DNA of 64,000 nt from VAZQ01 sp963744275 (GTDB lineage Bacteria; Pseudomonadota; Alphaproteobacteria; Rhizobiales; Xanthobacteraceae): contig CAVUSX010000011.1 of assembly GCA_963744275.1 (NCBI GenBank), forward strand, positions 186,001 to 250,000, in the 5' to 3' direction. The notes under the pieces were generated by a model. That model was not told the DNA's origin, ran no database searches, and saw only the letters and a list, made by a program, of their open reading frames with translations. Shown one piece after another: positions 48,060 through 59,830 of the stretch (positions are counted from its first letter, which is position 1; each line of letters begins with the position of its first letter). The translations under genes and the position numbers were made by a program.

Positions 48060-49057
48060 ATGGGGCTCGAGCGCATCGCGATCGTGGGAGCCGGCGCCTG
48101 GGGCACGGCGCTCGCCAACGCGATGGCGCGCGCGGGCCGCCAGCGTGACGCTCGTCGGCCGCGATCCGGCGGGCGCCGATGCGATGGCGCGATCGCGCGC
48201 GAGCCCGCGCCTTCCCGGCCACCCGATCGATGCGCGGGTCGCGGTGGCGGCGACCGGCGCCGCCGTCCTGTCGGCGCAGGACGTGATCCTGCTGGCGGTG
48301 CCGTCGCAACAGCTGCGCGATGCCGCCCGCCGGCGTGGCGCCGATGCTCGGCGCCGGCATTCCGGTGATCGCCTGCGCCAAGGGCATCGAGCGCGGCACG
48401 CACAAATTCATGACGCGAGGTGATCGCCGAATGCGCGCCGGCGGCGGTGCCGGCGATCCTGTCGGGCCCGAGCTTCGCCGAGGAGGTGGCGCGCGGGCTG
48501 CCGGCCGCCGTGACGCTGGCGGCCGCGCGACGAGGCCATGGCGGCGGCGCTCGCGCGCGCGCTCGGCTCGGCCACCTTCCGTCCCTATCATTCGACCGAC
48601 GTGCGCGGGGTCGAGATCGGCGGCGCCGCCAAGAACGTGCTGGCGATCGCGGCCGGCATCGTGGCGGGCCGCGGGCTGGGCGCGAGCGCCGCGGCGGCGC
48701 TGACCACCCGCGGCTTCGCCGAGCTGTTCCGCTTCGGTCGGGCGCTCGGGGCGCGGCCCGAGACCTTGACGGGTCTTTCGGGCCTGGGCGATCTCATTCT
48801 CACCTGCTCGAGCGCGCAGTCGCGCAACTTCTCGCTCGGCGTCGCGCTCGGACAGGGCCGCTCGCCCGCGCAGGCGCAGGCCGCCACGGGTCTGGCGGAA
48901 GGCGCCTTCACCGCGGTAGCGTTGGTGGAACTGGCCCGCCAGGCCGAGCGTCGAGATGCCGATCGCCACCGCGGTCGCGGCCATTCTGGACGGCGCGCTC
49001 GGCGTGAGCGACGCGATCGAAAACCTGTTGACGCGCCCGTTGCGCGCGGAGGGATGA
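48060..49057 (+). CDS. gpsA: NAD(P)H-dependent glycerol-3-phosphate dehydrogenase, five frameshifts
   Basis: 330 residues after removing five single-base insertions (near 48142, 48325, 48418, 48532 and 48948). In order the pieces read IAIVGAGAWGTALANAMARA (NAD site), TLVGRDPAGADAMARS, QDVILLAVPSQQLRD, IPVIACAKGIERGTHKFMT, ILSGPSFAEEVARGLPAAV, GVEIGGAAKNVLAIAAGIVA with the catalytic Lys, LSGLGDLILTCSSAQSRNFS, and IATAVAAILDGALGVSDAIE. Supplies glycerol-3-phosphate for phospholipids and is generally essential. Net length fits exactly five extra bases. Follows tsaD and precedes the EVE gene by 3 bases, so the three are one operon. Confidence 0.88.
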
Positions 49058-49060
49058 GGG

Positions 49061-49480
49061 ATGGCCTACTGGCTCTTGAAGACGGAACCCGACACGTTCT
49101 CCTGGGACACCCAGGTCAAGCGCGGCGCCAAGGGCGAGCCCTGGACCGGGGTGCGCAACTTCACGGCGCGCCGGCACATGAAGGAGATGAAGAAGGGCGA
49201 TCGCGCCTTCTTCTATCACACCGGCGACGAGAAGCAGGTCGTCGGCATCGTCGAGGTGATCCGGGAATCCTATCCGGACCCGACCGACAAGGAGGGAAAA
49301 TTCCTCGCCGTCGACGTGAAGGCGATCGAGCCGCTGCCCAAGCCGGTGACGCTCGCCGGCATCAAGGCGGAGCCGCGTCTCAAGGACATGGCGCTGGTGA
49401 AGTATTCGCGCCTCTCGGTGCAGCCGGTGACCGCGGCGGAATGGAAAATCGTCTGCCAAATGGGCGGGAAGAAGGGATAA
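49061..49480 (+). CDS. EVE-domain protein
   Basis: 139 residues, a single EVE (PUA-like) domain: MAYWLLKTEPDTFSWD, TGVRNFTARRHMKEMKKGDR, FFYHTGDEKQVVGIVEV, YPDPTDKEG and LKDMALVKYSRLSVQPV. EVE folds bind modified bases in RNA or DNA; stand-alone bacterial members next to gpsA are widespread and of unsettled function. Three bases after the gpsA stop. Confidence 0.93.
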   Translation: MAYWLLKTEPDTFSWDTQVKRGAKGEPWTGVRNFTARRHMKEMKKGDRAFFYHTGDEKQVVGIVEVIRESYPDPTDKEGKFLAVDVKAIEPLPKPVTLAGIKAEPRLKDMALVKYSRLSVQPVTAAEWKIVCQMGGKKG

Positions 49481-49526
49481 GACGACGGAGAGGTGTTCAA
49501 ACAAACAACGGGGGGAGGAATCTGCC

Positions 49527-49952
49527 ATGACGTTCGCCGGGTTGAACTATCTGGCCATCCTGATCGCCGCCATCGTGGCCTGGGTGGCGGGCGCGGTCTG
49601 GTACATGAGCCTGGGCAAGATCTGGACGGCCGCGCAGGGCCTCACGCCGGACGAACTGCATGCGCGCAGGGCCAAGCCGGGCGCCTATCTGCCGTTCATC
49701 TTCTGCTTCGTGGCCGAGCTGGTCATGGCCTGGGTGCTGGCCGGGCTGATGGCTCACCTCGGCGCCGGTCAGATCAATCTGTTGAACGGCGTGGTCTCGG
49801 GCGCGTTCTGCTGGCTGGGCTTCGTGATCACCACGATCGCGGTCGCCAACACCTTCGCGATGCGCGACACGCGGCTGATCTGGATCGACGGCGGCCACTG
49901 GCTGATCGTGCTGATGCTGATGGGCGCGATCATCGGCCTCATGGGGGTGTGA
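49527..49952 (+). CDS. DUF1761 family inner-membrane protein
   Basis: 141 residues with four membrane segments (about 5-25, 55-76, 84-106 and 122-140). The N-terminal LAILIAAIVAWVAGAVWYMSLGKIW is the DUF1761 signature (small residues, then WYxxLGKxW). GGGGGAGGAATCTGCC precedes the ATG. Function unknown; likely a small inner-membrane protein of general stress type. It follows the EVE gene by 46 bases. Confidence 0.85.
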   Translation: MTFAGLNYLAILIAAIVAWVAGAVWYMSLGKIWTAAQGLTPDELHARRAKPGAYLPFIFCFVAELVMAWVLAGLMAHLGAGQINLLNGVVSGAFCWLGFVITTIAVANTFAMRDTRLIWIDGGHWLIVLMLMGAIIGLMGV

Positions 49953-50037
49953 ACCCGATCATCGTATGATCGTACGCTCGACCCGAAAACCAAGTCGGGC
50001 GAGGCTCGGGGCGGAACAGGAACGCGAAGGAGCTCAC

Positions 50038-50550
50038 ATGCACGCTCGCCTGCCATCTTTCATTTTGCTGGCCGCGCTCGCGGGTTTTGCCGGCATGGCG
50101 ACGTTGCCGGCGGGCACCGCCGCGCAAGATCAATCAAATCCGGCCGACGCCGCGCCGGCGCCGTTCACCCCCAACATGGGCGACATGATGAGCATCCTGA
50201 TCCAGCCGCGCCATGCCAAGCTCGCGCTCGCCGGCAAGGCGGAGAACTGGGTGCTCGCCGGCTATGTGCTGAAGGAGCTGCAGCAGGGCTTCGGCACGAT
50301 CACCAAGGTGATCCCGCGCTGGAAGGCGCTGCCGGTGTCCGAGCTGGTGGATGCGGCGCTCAAGCAACCTTTCGCCGCCATGGACCTCGTCATCAAGTCC
50401 GGCGATACGCGCCAGTTCGCCAAGACCTTCGACCAGATCACGGCCGGCTGCAACGCCTGCCACGCCACCGCCGAGCAGAATTTCGTGGTCATCAAGACCC
50501 CCGACGCCTCGGCTTTCCCCAACCAGGACTTCGAGCCGGGGCGGCATTGA
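50038..50550 (+). CDS. Small periplasmic cytochrome with a single C-terminal CxxCH (paralogue of 6523-7032)
   Basis: 170 residues, signal peptide (hydrophobic 6-25, cleavage near AAQD), then IQPRHAKLALAGKAENWVLA, which is nearly identical to the cytochrome at 6523, and CNACH at the C-terminal end followed by ATAEQNFVVIKTPDASAFPN. The two share most of their length. Here no PQQ dehydrogenase is adjacent; the gene lies between DUF1761 and a Bug receptor. The shared hallmark is a heme near the C-terminus of a helical protein. Role unknown. Confidence 0.75.
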   Translation: MHARLPSFILLAALAGFAGMATLPAGTAAQDQSNPADAAPAPFTPNMGDMMSILIQPRHAKLALAGKAENWVLAGYVLKELQQGFGTITKVIPRWKALPVSELVDAALKQPFAAMDLVIKSGDTRQFAKTFDQITAGCNACHATAEQNFVVIKTPDASAFPNQDFEPGRH

Positions 50551-50602
50551 TTGATGGCGTCGGGTTTGTCTCGGCGATGACGATGAGGGTGCGCTCGCCG
50601 CC

Positions 50603-51597
50603 TCACTCCACCTTCAGGCCGATCTCCCGGATCACCTTGCCGTATTTGTCGTAGTCGGCGCGGACGCGGGCGGCGAATTCGGCTTGGGTGGTGATGTAGG
50701 GATCGCCGGCGCCGGCGGCGGCGAGCTTGTCCATCACGTCGGCCTGCGCCAGCACCGCGTTCACCTCCCTGCGCAGGCGCGCCACGGCGTCGGGCGGGGT
50801 TCCGACCGGGGCGAACAGGCCCTGCCACAGGGTGACCTCGTAGTCCGGGTAGAATTCAGAGATCGAGGGCAGGTCGGGAAGCGCGGTCGAGCGGCGCCGC
50901 CCGCTGATGGCGAGCCCGCGCAGCTGGCCCGACTGGATGAGGGAAGCGACCGAGCCGCCCCCGAACATGGCCGCGACGTCGCCGGACATGACCCCGAGCG
51001 CGGCCGGTCCGCCGCCTTGTAGGGCACATGGGTGAGGTCGATGCGCCCGCTCTGCTTGAGCATCTCCATGGCCAGGTGATGCTCGCTGCCGTTGCCGATC
51101 GAGGCGTAGAACAAAGGCGGCTTGGCGCTGCGCGCGAATGCGATGAAGTCGCCGAAATTGCGCGGGGCGAGCTTGGGATTGGCGGCCAGGAACAGCGCGT
51201 TCGACACCAGGCTCGCCACCGGCATGAGATCCTTGAGCGGATCGATCGACATCTTGGCATAGAGATGCGGATTGATGCCGAACAGCGCGCTCGGGCCCAG
51301 CAGCAGCGTGTAGCCGTCCGGTGCCGCGCCGGCCACCAGCTCGCCGGCGAGATTGCCGTTCGAGCCCGGCCTGTTCTCCACCACCACCGGCTGGCCCAAA
51401 CGCGCCGAAAGCGGCAGCCCCACGGCGCGGGCCACCAGATCGGCGGCGCCCCCGGGCGGATACGACACCAGGAGCCGGATCGGCCGGCTCGGATAGGCTT
51501 GCGCCCAGCCGGCACGCGCAAAGGCGGCATTGGCGCCTACGGCGACCAGCGCCGACAGCACGAGCCGGAGCAAGCCGGACATGATCAGGCGAGGCAT
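50603..51597 (-). CDS. Second Bug/TctC-family receptor, one frameshift
   Basis: About 331 residues with a signal peptide (hydrophobic 7-27, cleavage near AGWAQ). Signature YPSRPIRLLVSYPPGGAADL, then VVVENRPGSNGN, DGYTLLLGPSALFGINP and LTHVPYK. The frame breaks near 51015, where one G is missing from a GGG run (YKGGGPAALGVMSGDV); the rest reads clean to VIREIGLKVE. Ligand unknown; orphan, with no TctA or TctB nearby. It is divergent from acs across 203 bases. Confidence 0.85.
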
Positions 51598-51800
51598 GGC
51601 GGGGCCCTCCTCCGCGGCGGCCGAAGTCTAGGGCGAAATGCGTCGCGTTGGAAACCACAAGTGCCGCCGGCGCCGCGGCTTTGACGCTGGTCAAAGGACC
51701 GACGCATAATGGTGATCATATTGGTTATGGTGATCATAGTGGTTTGCGGCGACCCGTTCGCCCGCCAGAACACCCGGAACGCGGGAACTCGGAGGAAAGC

Positions 51801-53748
<1,948 letters not shown>

Positions 53749-53768
53749 GGCGGGCAATCTTCTGTGTC

Positions 53769-53869
53769 ATCGCCGGGCTTGTCCCGGCGATCTCGCTTAG
53801 GGACGCACTCGCTTAAGGGACTAACGGCGGTGCCAGCCTAAGCGAGATGGCCGGAACAAGTCCGGCCAT
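53769..53869. repeat. Compound REP-like inverted repeat after acs
   Basis: A hairpin ATCGCCGGG-CTTGT-CCCGGCGAT (53769-53791) and a second, ATGGCCGGA-ACAAG-TCCGGCCAT (53847-53869), are joined by a middle in which TCTCGCTTAG pairs with CTAAGCGAGA. The whole folds as one ~100-base structure. Typical of rhizobial RPE/REP elements and the largest example in the window. Confidence 0.7.
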
Positions 53870-54004
53870 GACAAAAATGGATGTATTCCGCGCCGAAAAA
53901 ATTCACGCAAAACTTACCTTGTTTCCAGCTTGCGGCTGAGACCTTAGCCGGTTTGGGTTATGGTTCTTAACCATACGATTTCGGCTTTCGGCGCGGGGAA
54001 AACC

Positions 54005-54526
54005 ATGCATCACCGGTCTCGAATTCTGGCGGCTTGCGCGGCCGTGGTTGGTCTCGTCACCGTCGCGGCGGCACCGCAGGCCGCCTGCGCCAGCCCCAGC
54101 ATGGTGGCGTTCGGAGGCTTTGCGGCCGGCACCATCGTGGTGCGGACCAATGAGCGCCGGCTCTATCTGGTGGTCGATGGCGAGCACGCCTTGCGCTACC
54201 CGGTCGGCGTCGGCAAAGCCGGCAAGCAGTGGCAGGGCACCTCGCACATCGACGGCAAATATGTGCGGCCGGCCTGGTCGCCGCCCGCCGAGGTCAAGCG
54301 CGACAAGCCTTCGCTTCCCGACGTGATCCCGGGCGGCACGCCGCAAAATCCCATGGGGGTCGCCGCCATGACGCTGGCCGGCACCGAATACGCCATCCAT
54401 GGCACCAACATGCCGGGCTCGATCGGCGGCTTCGTCTCCTACGGCTGCATCCGCATGTACAACCAGGACATCACCGACCTGTTCGAGCGCGTGAGCGTCG
54501 GCACCACCGTGGTGGTGACGCGGTAG
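54005..54526 (+). CDS. L,D-transpeptidase (YkuD fold)
   Basis: 173 residues with a signal peptide (hydrophobic 6-24). The YkuD domain runs from IVVRTNERRLYLVVDGEHAL to the C-terminus with the catalytic motif H132 (HGTNMPGSIG) and S-x-G-C148-IRM; the Cys is the nucleophile. It would cross-link peptidoglycan or attach lipoproteins in the periplasm. GGGGAAAACC precedes the ATG; a longer frame upstream is less likely. Short members like this, with only the catalytic domain, are abundant in Hyphomicrobiales. Confidence 0.92.
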   Translation: MHHRSRILAACAAVVGLVTVAAAPQAACASPSMVAFGGFAAGTIVVRTNERRLYLVVDGEHALRYPVGVGKAGKQWQGTSHIDGKYVRPAWSPPAEVKRDKPSLPDVIPGGTPQNPMGVAAMTLAGTEYAIHGTNMPGSIGGFVSYGCIRMYNQDITDLFERVSVGTTVVVTR

Positions 54527-54570
54527 GTCGGCGGTCAGATCGGTGATGCCTGAACCCTGCTCGACCTGCT

Positions 54571-54798
54571 CTAGAAATCCGAAGCCACGCCTTTGACTTC
54601 CCAATCGCCGTAGCGGGCCGGGTCGAGGCCGCCGCGGCCGGCGATCTCCTGCGGCTGCTGGGCTTCGATGCGCGCGCGCTCGGCGCGCCGCGCCGCAGCC
54701 TCGGCGAGCGCGCGCTCGGCCGCGGGCGGGAGCGGCTTCTTGGCCGCCTGATCGGTTCCCGCCCGGCGCGGCGGGGCGCTGTCCTTGGTGTCGCTCAT
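54571..54798 (-). CDS. DUF1674 / SDHAF4-like small protein
   Basis: 75 residues. The Lys/Ala-rich helix is followed by the family-defining C-terminus LDPARYGDWEVKGVASDF (G-D-W-E-x-K-G-x-x-x-D-F), as in mitochondrial Sdh8/SDHAF4, which protects flavinated SdhA during complex II assembly; the bacterial homologue presumably helps succinate dehydrogenase. Divergent from rsmB across 126 bases. Confidence 0.9.
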   Translation of the reverse strand: MSDTKDSAPPRRAGTDQAAKKPLPPAAERALAEAAARRAERARIEAQQPQEIAGRGGLDPARYGDWEVKGVASDF

Positions 54799-54924
54799 GC
54801 GTCTTAGATGCGCCCCGCGGGCCCGCCGTCAAGGCCCGGCGGCGGAGAGCTGCCGGGAGCGCATTGGCCATGCCCGCGGGTTTTGGTTTCGCCTGCGCCA
54901 AAAACAGCCTACCTGTTCGCCCCA

Positions 54925-56310
54925 ATGGCCAAGAAACCCCAGAGCGCGAAGAAACCCGTGGCCAAGCCGCGCCCCGATGCCGCGCCCGAGCCGCCCGGAC
55001 TGGCGGCGCGCCGTTTCGCGGCCGACATCCTGGACGGCGTGCTGCGCCGCCATCGGCCGCTCGACGAGCTGCTCGACGGCGCCTCCAATCCGGGTTTGGC
55101 GGCGCTCGCCGATCGTGACCGCGCCCTGGTGCGCCATCTGGTGGCGACCGTGCTGCGCCGGCTCGGGACGCTGCGCCATGTGCTCGGCATCTTCCTCGAG
55201 CGCGGCCTGCCGGCCGATGCGCCGCGCGCCGAGACGGCGCTGCTCATCGGGGTGGCGCAGATCCTCTGGCTCGAGGTGCCGGATCATGCGGCGGTCGATC
55301 TGGCGGTGCGGCTGGTGCATGCCGACCGCCGCGCCGCGCGCTATGGCGGCCTCGTCAATGCGGTCCTGCGGCGGGTCGCCCGCGAGGGCGCCCAGCATCT
55401 GGCCGGGGTCGATACCACGCTGCTCGATACGCCCAATTGGCTCATGGCCCGCTGGGTCGCCAACTATGGGACCGCCACGGCGCGCGCGATCGCGGCCGCC
55501 CACGCCCACGAGCCCGCGCTCGACCTCACGGTCAGAAGCGATCCGGCGCACTGGGCCGCCGTGCTGGGCGGTCGCGTGCTCCCGAGCGGAACCGTGCGAG
55601 CCCTGGTGCACGGGCCGGTATCGGGGCTGCCCGGATACCATGAGGGCGCCTGGTGGGTTCAGGATGCGGCAGCAGCGCTGCCGGCGCGCTTGCTCGGCGA
55701 CATCGCCGGCAAGACGGTGGCGGATCTGTGCGCGGCGCCCGGCGGCAAGACCGCGCAGCTCGCCGCCGCCGGCGCCCGCGTGGTGGCGGTCGACCGCGCC
55801 CAATCCCGCATCGACCGGGTCGCGGTCAATCTCGCGCGGCTCAAGCTCACCGCCGAGCTCATCACCGCCGATATCCTGACCGCCGACATGGGCCAGTGGC
55901 CGACCAAGGAATTCGACGCCATCCTGCTCGATGCACCCTGCTCGGCGACCGGAACCATCCGGCGCCATCCCGATGTGCCCTGGCGCAAGCAGCCGCAGGA
56001 CATCGCGACGCTGTCGGGGTTGCAGCGCGCGATGCTCGCCCGGGCGGCCGCGCTCATCAAGCCGGGCGGCCTCCTGGTCTATTGTGTCTGCTCGCTCGAG
56101 CCCGAGGAGGGCGTGGAGGTGGTGACGGATTTCCTCGCCGGCAATTCCGGCTTCCGCCGCCGGCCGATCTCGGCAGCCGAAATCGACGGCATCGCGGATG
56201 AGCTGACGCCGGCCGGCGACCTGCGGACCCTGCCTTGCGGTCTACCCGATCCGGAGCCGCGCATGGCCGGCCTCGACGGCTTCTTCGCCGCCCGCTTGGA
56301 GCGGATTTGA
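54925..56310 (+). CDS. rsmB: 16S rRNA m5C967 methyltransferase
   Basis: 461 residues: N-terminal NusB-like domain (FAADILDGVLRRHRPLDELL; GVAQILWLEVPDHAAVDLAV; GGLVNAVLRRVAREG) and C-terminal methyltransferase with SAM motif LCAAPGGKTAQLAAAGA, DAPCSATGTIRRHPD with Cys339, and YCVCSLEPEEG with the catalytic Cys389. The ATG at 54925 is chosen at the start of MAKKPQSAKKPVAK; upstream in-frame residues are Arg/Pro-rich and unlike the family. First of a group rsmB-heparinase-purH that is common in alphaproteobacteria. Confidence 0.93.
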   Translation: MAKKPQSAKKPVAKPRPDAAPEPPGLAARRFAADILDGVLRRHRPLDELLDGASNPGLAALADRDRALVRHLVATVLRRLGTLRHVLGIFLERGLPADAPRAETALLIGVAQILWLEVPDHAAVDLAVRLVHADRRAARYGGLVNAVLRRVAREGAQHLAGVDTTLLDTPNWLMARWVANYGTATARAIAAAHAHEPALDLTVRSDPAHWAAVLGGRVLPSGTVRALVHGPVSGLPGYHEGAWWVQDAAAALPARLLGDIAGKTVADLCAAPGGKTAQLAAAGARVVAVDRAQSRIDRVAVNLARLKLTAELITADILTADMGQWPTKEFDAILLDAPCSATGTIRRHPDVPWRKQPQDIATLSGLQRAMLARAAALIKPGGLLVYCVCSLEPEEGVEVVTDFLAGNSGFRRRPISAAEIDGIADELTPAGDLRTLPCGLPDPEPRMAGLDGFFAARLERI

Positions 56311-56411
56311 GCGAGTTTACGCAAATTATCCACAGTTGGCCGCCAACAAGCCCTTCGCTATCTTCCGGCCGCGGGCCAGAAACGCCGTGATCTGGGGAGA
56401 GAAGGGGTAGG

Positions 56412-58166
56412 ATGTCGCGCGTTTCGGTCGCGGAACATACCAAACTGTCCGTGTTCCTGGCGCGTGGCTTGCTCCGCAAGCTGATCGGCCGGGTGAGCGG
56501 CAGCGCGCTGCTCAATTGGCCGTTTCCCGCCAAGACCGATCGGCTGGTCATCTCGCCGCAGGATTTGCGCACCGCCGATGCCACCCGGGCGAGCGAGATC
56601 TATGCGGGCCGTTTCGTGTTCGCCGGCAAGGTGGTCACCTGCGACGCCCGCTCGCCGTTCGAGATCACCCCGCCGTCGGAGGACTGGGCGATCGCGCTCC
56701 TGGGGTTCGGCTGGCTGCGGCATTTGCGCGCCGCCGATTCAGGGATAACCCGCGCCAATGCCCGCGCCCTGGTGGACGAATGGATCACCGCGCACAGCAC
56801 CATGGATCCGGTGGCCTGGCGCCCCGACGTGCTGGCGCGCCGGATCATCTCGTGGCTGAGCCAGGCGACGCTGCTGCTCGACGATTCCGATGTGCGCTTC
56901 TATCGCCGCTTCATCCGCAGCCTGACCCGGCATGTGCGTCAATTGCGCCGCACCGCCGCGGATGCGCCCGACGGTGTGCCGCGCCTGCAGGCCATGATCG
57001 CCCTCACCTATGCGGGCCTCTGCATGGCCGGGCAGGTCCGCCACAGCAAAGCCGCGACCAAGCGGCTGGCCGACGAGCTCGCGCGCCAGATCCTTCCCGA
57101 CGGCGGCCATATCAGCCGCAATCCGGGCGCCTTGATCGAGCTCTTGGTGGACCTCTTGCCGCTGCGCCAGCTGTTCACGGCCCGCAACCTGGTGCCGCCG
57201 CGATGCGCTGCTCAACGCCATCGACCGCATGATGCCGATGCTGCGCTTCTTCCGCCACGGCGACGGCAGCTTCGCGCTGTTCAACGGCATGGGGCCGACC
57301 CCGACCGATCTGCTCACCACCATCCTGGCCTATGACGATGCCCGCGGCACGCCGGTCGCGAACGCGCCCCATTCGGGCTACCAACGGGTCGACGCCGGCG
57401 GCACCGTCGTGCTGATGGATACCGGCGTCCCGCCGCCTTTGGGGGTGAGCCCGAGGCCCATGCCGGCTGCCTGTCGTTCGAGCTGTCGACGCGGCAGAAC
57501 CGGATCGTGGTCAATTGCGGATTGCCGTCCACCAGCCGCGACAGCTGGCGGCAGGTGGCGCGCTCGACCGCCGCCCATTCGACGGTGACGTTCAACGACG
57601 AGTCCTCGTGCCGGTTCGTCGAATCGGGCCCGATCAAGCGCATGCTCAACGGCGCCCCGATCGTCGGCGGCCCGCGCCGGGTGACGGCCGAGCGCGGCAG
57701 CCAGGAGGGCGCCATCGTGCTGCGCACCTCCCACGACGGCTATGCGGCGAGCTTCGATGTCATCCACCAGCGCTCCCTGATGCTGGCGGCCGATGGACGG
57801 CGGCTCGACGGCGAGGACCTGTTCACGCCGGCGCTCGGCAGCACCATCGCGGCCGGGCGCGACCAGTTCGCGATCCGTTTCCACCTGCATCCTTCGGTCA
57901 AGGCCAATCGACTGTCCGACACCCACGGCGCCATGCTGATGATGGCCAACAAGGAGGTCTGGACGTTCACCGCCTACGAGGACCGGATCGATCTCGAGGA
58001 GAGCGTTTATCTGGCCGGCAACGACGGCCCGCGCCGGGCCGTGCAGCTGGTGATCCATGGCCGGGCCTGCAACGTGATGCGGGTGCAGTGGACATTCGCT
58101 TTGTCCAGCCCCGCGGTCACGGCGCCGCGCCGCGGCCGCGGCGAGGAGCCGCAATTGCCGCTGTGA
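56412..58166 (+). CDS. Heparinase II/III-family protein, two compensating frameshifts
   Basis: 584 residues. N-terminal helical (alpha/alpha toroid) domain with PFEITPPSEDWAIALLGFGW, ARRIISWLSQATLLLDDSD and ILPDGGHISRNPGALIELLV, then a beta-sandwich C-terminal domain (GCLSFELSTRQNRIVVNCG; LVIHGRACNVMRVQWTF). One inserted base near 57203 and one missing G in a run near 57443 break and then restore the frame. Members between rsmB and purH are a conserved alphaproteobacterial family of unknown substrate; the lyase activity itself is not shown. ATG preceded by GGGGAGAGAAGGGG. Stop 9 bases before purH. Confidence 0.88.
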
Positions 58167-58175
58167 GAGAGCCCG

Positions 58176-59795
58176 ATGACCAACGCCGTGACTGACGCTG
58201 CGACGACCAACTCCCTGCGCAGGATTTCCCGCGCCCTCATCTCGGTGTCCGACAAGACCGGCCTGATCGATCTGGCGCGGGCGCTCGCCCGCCACGGCGT
58301 CGAGATCGTCTCGACCGGCGGCACCGCCAAGGCGCTCGGCGACGCCGGCCTCGCGGTCACGGACGTGGCCGAGTTGACCGGCTTTCCCGAGATGATGGAT
58401 GGGCGGGTCAAGACCCTGCATCCCAACGTGCACGGCGGGCTCCTGGCGGTCCGCCGCAACCCCGAGCATGCCGCCGCGCTCGCCCAGCACGGCATCCGGC
58501 CGATCGATCTGCTGGTGGTCAATCTCTATCCGTTCGAGGAAACGGTCGCCAAGGGCGCCGACTTCGAGACCGCGATCGAGAACATCGATATCGGCGGCCC
58601 GGCCATGATCCGGGCGGCGGCCAAGAATCACGACGACGTGACGGTGGTGGTGGAGCCGCAGGATTACGCGCTGCTGCTCGCCGAGCTGACGCAGCACGCC
58701 GGCATGACCACGCTTGCGCTGCGGCGCCGGCTCGCCGCCAAGGCCTATGCGCGCACCGCCGCCTACGACGCCGCCATCTCCAACTGGTTCGCGCGCGAGC
58801 TCGCCGACCCGGCGCCGGCCTACCGGGCGGTCGCCGGGGTGCTCATCGAGGCGCTGCGCTATGGCGAGAACCCGCACCAGTCGGCGGCCTTCTATCGCAC
58901 GCCCGAGACGCGCTTTGGCGTCGCCACCGCCAGGCAGCTGCAGGGCAAGCAGCTCTCCTACAACAACATCAACGACACCGACGCGGCCTACGAATGCGTG
59001 GCTGAGTTCGATCCCAAGCGCACCGCCGCCTGCGCCCTCATCAAGCACGCCAATCCGTGCGGGGTGGCGCAGCGCGGCAGCCTCCTCGAGGCCTACCGGG
59101 CGGCGCTCGCCTGCGATCCGGTCTCGGCCTTTGGGGGCATCGTGGCGCTCAACCGCACGCTCGACGCAGAGGCGGCGCGCGCCATCACCGAAATCTTCAC
59201 CGAGGTGATCATCGCGCCCGACGCGACCCCGGAGGCGATCGCCATCATCGGCGCCAAGAAGAATCTCCGCCTGTTGATCGCCGGCGGCCTGCCCGATCCG
59301 CGTGCGCCCGGCCTCATGGTCAAGTCGGTGGCGGGCGGATTGCTGGTGCAGTCGCGCGACAATGCGGTGGTGGACGACATGGCGATGAAGGTGGTGACCG
59401 CCCGCGCGCCCACCAATTCCGAGCGCGAGGATATGGCGTTCGCGTTCCGGGTCGCCAAGCACGTCAAGTCGAACACCATCGTGTATGCCCGGAGCGGTGC
59501 CACGGTCGGGATCGGGGCCGGCCAGATGAGCCGGGTCGATTCGGCCCGCATCGCGGCCCTCAAGGCGGCGGACGCCGCCAAGGCGGCCGGGCTCGCCGCG
59601 CCGCTCACCAAAGGCTCGGTGGTGGCGTCGGACGCGTTCTTCCCGTTCGCCGACGGGCTCCTGGTCGCGATCGAAGCCGGCGCCACCGCGGTGATCCAGC
59701 CCGGCGGCTCGATGCGCGACGACGAGGTGATCAAGGCCGCCGACCAGCACGGCATCGCCATGGTGTTCACCGGCACCCGACACTTCCGGCATTGA
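58176..59795 (+). CDS. purH: AICAR formyltransferase / IMP cyclohydrolase
   Basis: 539 residues. The N-terminal IMP cyclohydrolase domain has ISVSDKTGLIDLARAL, STGGTAKAL and RVKTLHPNVHGGLLA; the C-terminal AICAR transformylase domain has LRYGENPHQSAAFY, KHANPCGVA (catalytic Lys-His) and PFADGLLVAIEAGATAV. The last two steps of purine synthesis. Clean frame throughout. Uses 10-formyl-THF, the FolD product, though folD is 56 kb away. Follows the heparinase gene by 9 bases. Confidence 0.97.
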   Translation: MTNAVTDAATTNSLRRISRALISVSDKTGLIDLARALARHGVEIVSTGGTAKALGDAGLAVTDVAELTGFPEMMDGRVKTLHPNVHGGLLAVRRNPEHAAALAQHGIRPIDLLVVNLYPFEETVAKGADFETAIENIDIGGPAMIRAAAKNHDDVTVVVEPQDYALLLAELTQHAGMTTLALRRRLAAKAYARTAAYDAAISNWFARELADPAPAYRAVAGVLIEALRYGENPHQSAAFYRTPETRFGVATARQLQGKQLSYNNINDTDAAYECVAEFDPKRTAACALIKHANPCGVAQRGSLLEAYRAALACDPVSAFGGIVALNRTLDAEAARAITEIFTEVIIAPDATPEAIAIIGAKKNLRLLIAGGLPDPRAPGLMVKSVAGGLLVQSRDNAVVDDMAMKVVTARAPTNSEREDMAFAFRVAKHVKSNTIVYARSGATVGIGAGQMSRVDSARIAALKAADAAKAAGLAAPLTKGSVVASDAFFPFADGLLVAIEAGATAVIQPGGSMRDDEVIKAADQHGIAMVFTGTRHFRH

Positions 59796-59830
59796 GCGGA
59801 TTAGTGGTAAAAAGCCCGGTCCGTAGGTCC

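Noticed and set aside
46940..49057. Programmed ribosomal frameshifting or selenocysteine read-through in tsaD/gpsA
   Set aside because: Seven breaks at unrelated sites without slippery heptamers or SECIS-like hairpins; homologues do not use recoding. Single-base sequencing insertions explain all of them.
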